NCBI GenBank assembly: GCA_034007295.1
Contig: JAVERC010000012.1
Coordinates: 9,002-73,001, forward strand
Length of the DNA stretch: 64,000 nucleotides
Direction: 5' to 3'
Source of the DNA: JACKCP01 sp034007295
GTDB lineage: Bacteria; Desulfobacterota; Desulfobacteria; Desulfobacterales; JACKCP01
The notes under the pieces are model-generated. The model ran no database searches, was not told the DNA's origin, and worked only from the letters and a program-made list of their open reading frames with translations. Positions 61,494 through 64,000 of the stretch are shown here, in pieces; within the stretch, counting starts at the first letter, position 1, and every line of letters begins with the position of its first letter. The translations under genes were made by a program, and so were the position numbers.

Positions 61494-63293
61494 TCACAAA
61501 GGAGCAGCCTCTCCAACCTTTTCAAAACAAACACGCTCAAATCCAAGAGCTGTAACAACAAATTTCTGAAGCCTTAAATCATTGTATTTTTCTTCAAGTT
61601 TTTTTCCATAATCCTTTACCTGAATTATTCCCTCTTTAAATTTATTTTTTATCTGAGCCATGTTTTTTAGTTCATAATAACTTAAATTTTTTGCTTCTTT
61701 ACCTGTTAGTCCTGCGTCTTTAAGGCTTACAAACTTAAATTCAATCAAAACATCATAAATTTTTCCATAACGCCTGTCAGGTCGGATTATCATTGTAAGA
61801 TCAGAATATCTTCTTGAAATTTCAGCCTCAGAATCCATTAGAAAAATTGTATCATTATATAAAAGTGTTAAAAATGCGGTTTTAAGTGTAAGTTCATTTG
61901 CTAAAATATAATCCCTGTTACTGAAAATTTTAAAATAATTATTTTCTACAAATTCACATAAAGGGGCTATATCGCCTTTTTGATATACAAGTTTTGCAGC
62001 GTCTCTTCCCTTGTCTCTTTCCATTGGATTTTCTATTAAAATATTTAATATTTTTTCTGCATAAAGACTTTTAACAGCCATATTGGGAATTTTAAGTCTT
62101 ACCTGAAGATCGTCAGTTTCTTCTGCAATGGTTAAAATTCCAAAATAATATAAAAATGAAGTAATAAATTTTTTGTCTTTTGAAACATCTTTCAGCATAT
62201 CATCAATTCCAAAACCCTGGACAATATTTGAGATTACAGCATTATCTTCCTTTTCCATTAAATTTACCATGAGCTCATTTCCGCCTGGAATTTTTGAAAT
62301 ATAGGAAAGTTTTGCCTTGTCAGTTGAAAGGTTGTTATCAAGCATGAGTTTTGGATATTTTAAATTTTCTTCAAAGTATTTGAAAAAATAAAGGCACATT
62401 GTAGGATTATAAATAAACTCATCTGATTCCGTGGTAAAAAGATAGCCGTTATAATAGGTTTTCATTATATTTAAGGCTTCATTAATTTTTTCATATGGAA
62501 GGTTGTTTTTATTTACAATATTTTCAATTTCTTTTTTTACTTCCTGCTCTGTAAATCCGCACATGTCATTGAATTTTGGAAGAAAATATATACTTTCAGC
62601 AACATTATAACCGCTTGTAATATCACTTAAAACAACTGGTGAAACACCTGTAATAAAAACCCTGTCAAACATGTTTTGAGAAGTTGATGCCTTTACTGCC
62701 TTAAAAAGAGTTCTTAAAATCCCTTCTTCATTTACAATTTTTTCATATTCCTGTTTTTTATCTGCAGAAGACATCATTATTGTGTTTGCGAAGTTGTCGT
62801 ATTCATCGATTAAAAGATATACTGGTATTTGTTTTGACTGTGCTGCATCAAGCAGAAGTTCAATTGTAAATAAAGCATCATTTTCATCAATTTCAATATC
62901 TGGAATATCAAACCCCTGTCTTTGATAATAATTTATAAACCTTATGGCTTTTGCATTTATATGATTGTAAAGCGACTGCTTTATATCTTCAAAATTACCT
63001 CCGGCATCAATACAGGAAAAATCCCATCTCAAAATAAAATAAGAATTTCTGTATGGAGTAGGGTTTTTCCCAATTTTTAAGTGTCCAAATATTTTTTGAA
63101 AATCATTTTTTTTGGAAACATCATAATAATTTTCAAGCATTGAAAGCAAAAGGCTTTTTCCAAAACGTCTTGGCCTTATAAAAAGCTGGGATTGTGAATT
63201 TTCAATTAATGGTATTTTATCTGTTCTGTCGCAGTAAAAATAATTGTTTTCAATAATTTTTTTAAAATCTGATATTCCGTATGGGTATTTCAT
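61494..63293 (-). CDS. AAA-ATPase with C-terminal PD-(D/E)XK nuclease-like domain
   Basis: A 599-aa protein from the ATG at 63293 (GAGGA five bases upstream); an in-frame ATG at 63356 would add 21 residues. The N-terminal YPYGISDFKKIIENNYFYCDRT and the P-loop-like IRPRRFGKSLLLS with ILIDEYDN-type Walker B (VYLLIDEYDN) are the AAA-ATPase-like domain (PF09820 type). The C-terminal YDVLIEFKF has the Asp and E-F-K residues of the PD-(D/E)XK_9 (DUF1703) nuclease fold. This family is common in bacteria with many mobile repeats and its role is not settled. A broken copy lies at 43701. Confidence 0.88.
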   Translation of the reverse strand: MKYPYGISDFKKIIENNYFYCDRTDKIPLIENSQSQLFIRPRRFGKSLLLSMLENYYDVSKKNDFQKIFGHLKIGKNPTPYRNSYFILRWDFSCIDAGGNFEDIKQSLYNHINAKAIRFINYYQRQGFDIPDIEIDENDALFTIELLLDAAQSKQIPVYLLIDEYDNFANTIMMSSADKKQEYEKIVNEEGILRTLFKAVKASTSQNMFDRVFITGVSPVVLSDITSGYNVAESIYFLPKFNDMCGFTEQEVKKEIENIVNKNNLPYEKINEALNIMKTYYNGYLFTTESDEFIYNPTMCLYFFKYFEENLKYPKLMLDNNLSTDKAKLSYISKIPGGNELMVNLMEKEDNAVISNIVQGFGIDDMLKDVSKDKKFITSFLYYFGILTIAEETDDLQVRLKIPNMAVKSLYAEKILNILIENPMERDKGRDAAKLVYQKGDIAPLCEFVENNYFKIFSNRDYILANELTLKTAFLTLLYNDTIFLMDSEAEISRRYSDLTMIIRPDRRYGKIYDVLIEFKFVSLKDAGLTGKEAKNLSYYELKNMAQIKNKFKEGIIQVKDYGKKLEEKYNDLRLQKFVVTALGFERVCFEKVGEAAPL

Positions 63294-63370
63294 TTTATCC
63301 TCATAATTTTTAGATTCTTTAATATCCTTAATATCAGTAAGATATATTAACTTCAATGAAGTTTATATTT

Positions 63371-63688
63371 TACCTGAATTGAGTGATTTTCAAGTTTGCT
63401 GCATATAACGGCAAATTGTATCAGGCTTTTGCTTTTGCTTTGATTTGCTATGCGTGATGCAGTTTAACGCATAAGATGTCGCAAAATTGGAAAGTGTGCA
63501 GGGTTTCATATTTTTAAATATAATAAGCTTGCTGGTCTCTTAAAAAGTCGAAATTTTAAAATCAGTATACATTTTTTAGTATAACAAGCCCATACCAATA
63601 TCAATATATTGTATGTAAAATTTTCAACCCTGAGTTTTTACTAATGCATCAAGCTTAATTTAAAAATATGAAACGCTCAATTAAGATT
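63371..63688 (+). repeat. dispersed repeat family B, copy 3 with internal insertion
   Basis: 318 bases: left end CCTGAATTGAGTGATTTTCA, core GCTGCATATAACGGCAAATTG and right end CGCTCAATTAAGAT, as in copies 1 and 2. It is about 118 bases longer because of extra sequence between about 63540 and 63645, and a short duplication of TTTGCTTTTGCT near 63430. Confidence 0.8.
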
Positions 63689-63874
63689 AAAATATGGATA
63701 TAATTTATATTTGCAGGAAGGGTTAGTCAACTCAGATTTGAAGAAAAAAGGAAGTACCTGATATATGTATGGGGGAGCCGGTTATTGGCAGGGTTGAATT
63801 AAGTAATGTCTTCCCGAAACTACAAAATTAACTTCTGCCCCTAGATTTCGTAGATTCTGAACTTAGATTTTATT
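63689..63874. other. spacer with no recognised feature
   Basis: 186 bases that include a GGGGGAGCCGG stretch (about 63770-63781) and no gene. I looked for intron, attachment-site and terminator signals and found none I could support. Confidence 0.3.
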
Positions 63875-64000
63875 TCAAGACTCAAGAAAAACAGCTTCCT
63901 TAAAATCCTCAATGGAATTGGTCTCATTAAGTTTTTTTTCAAGTTTAGCCAGAACATCAGCTTCATAAATATTTTTAATCATGGAAACAACTATTTTTGT
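63875..64000 (-). CDS. C-terminus of a gene continuing beyond the window
   Basis: 41 codons and a TGA stop (63875-63877) on the minus strand, open to the window edge. The visible part (VSMIKNIYEADVLAKLEKKL ... EDFKEAVFLES) is a charged, helical C-terminal tail, like the ends of Rpn/PD-(D/E)XK transposase-like proteins, but too little is visible to name it. Confidence 0.5.
   Translation of the reverse strand, partial: TKIVVSMIKNIYEADVLAKLEKKLNETNSIEDFKEAVFLES

Noticed and set aside
63760..63800. Group II intron-like GAGCCGG segment
   Set aside because: No domain V hairpin, exon-binding site or reverse transcriptase was found near it.

Overview
The window is AT-rich (about 30% G+C by eye), uses mostly ATG starts, and its gene content (a type VI secretion locus with DUF2169/DUF3540/DUF4150 accessories, leuA, glpX, many Cache/HAMP sensors, type III-B CRISPR with a CRISPR-associated primase-polymerase) suggests a Gram-negative, probably anaerobic Desulfobacterota-like bacterium. 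The phylum is an inference; no rRNA or other phylogenetic marker is present.

Region 1 (1-26.4 kb, all plus strand) is an almost complete type VI secretion (T6SS) locus: tssK (5' end outside the window), tssL, tssM, tagF-like, tssA, tssB, tssC, hcp, tssE, tssF, tssG, clpV, an unrecognised 258-aa gene, an extended vgrG, two pentapeptide-repeat proteins (the first with DUF2169), DUF3540, a DUF3467-like protein, a DUF4150 PAAR-like tip and a lipoprotein. No tssJ was recognised; it may lie upstream. Region 2 (26.4-34.6 kb) continues in the same direction with a partner-switching module (STAS protein, anti-sigma-type kinase, membrane PP2C phosphatase), two paralogous membrane sensors, one of them fused to an MFS transporter, an orphan 415-aa protein and an ABC-type substrate-binding protein. 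It looks like a signalling arm appended to the T6SS.

Region 3 (34.8-43.5 kb) is largely housekeeping: an aminotransferase with a clear sigma70-type promoter and intrinsic terminator, leuA (minus strand) with a strong leader hairpin, an alpha/beta hydrolase, glpX and pepA. Between them (36.3-38.4 kb) are two small minus-strand genes, a structured-RNA candidate and dispersed repeats. Region 4 (43.5-44.3 kb) is repeat debris: two MITE-like copies flank a broken copy of the PD-(D/E)XK ATPase found intact at 61.5-63.3 kb.

Region 5 (44.3-61 kb) is a defence island. On the plus strand: an acidic tandem-repeat protein ending in an SSB-like DDIPF tail, a small basic protein, Cad1 (CARF fused to adenosine deaminase), a Nudix hydrolase translationally coupled to Cad1, then a TPR protein, a CRISPR-associated primase-polymerase, cas1 and cas2. 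Convergent on the minus strand is a type III-B operon cmr1-cas10-cmr3-cmr4-cmr5-cmr6. Cas10 keeps the GGDD cyclase motif but has no HD nuclease domain, so the expected output is cyclic oligoadenylate signalling to Cad1, which in characterised homologues deaminates ATP to ITP. The adjoining Nudix enzyme could act on that product or on the signal. No CRISPR array and no cas6 are visible. Toxin-antitoxin remnants (truncated mazF, broken parE) lie at its internal edges.

Region 6 (61-64 kb) holds palindromic repeats, the AAA-ATPase/PD-(D/E)XK protein, a third copy of repeat family B and the C-terminus of a minus-strand gene running off the window. Three dispersed repeat families are seen from 37 kb onward and not clearly before it, so the right-hand half is the accessory, rearranged part of the window.
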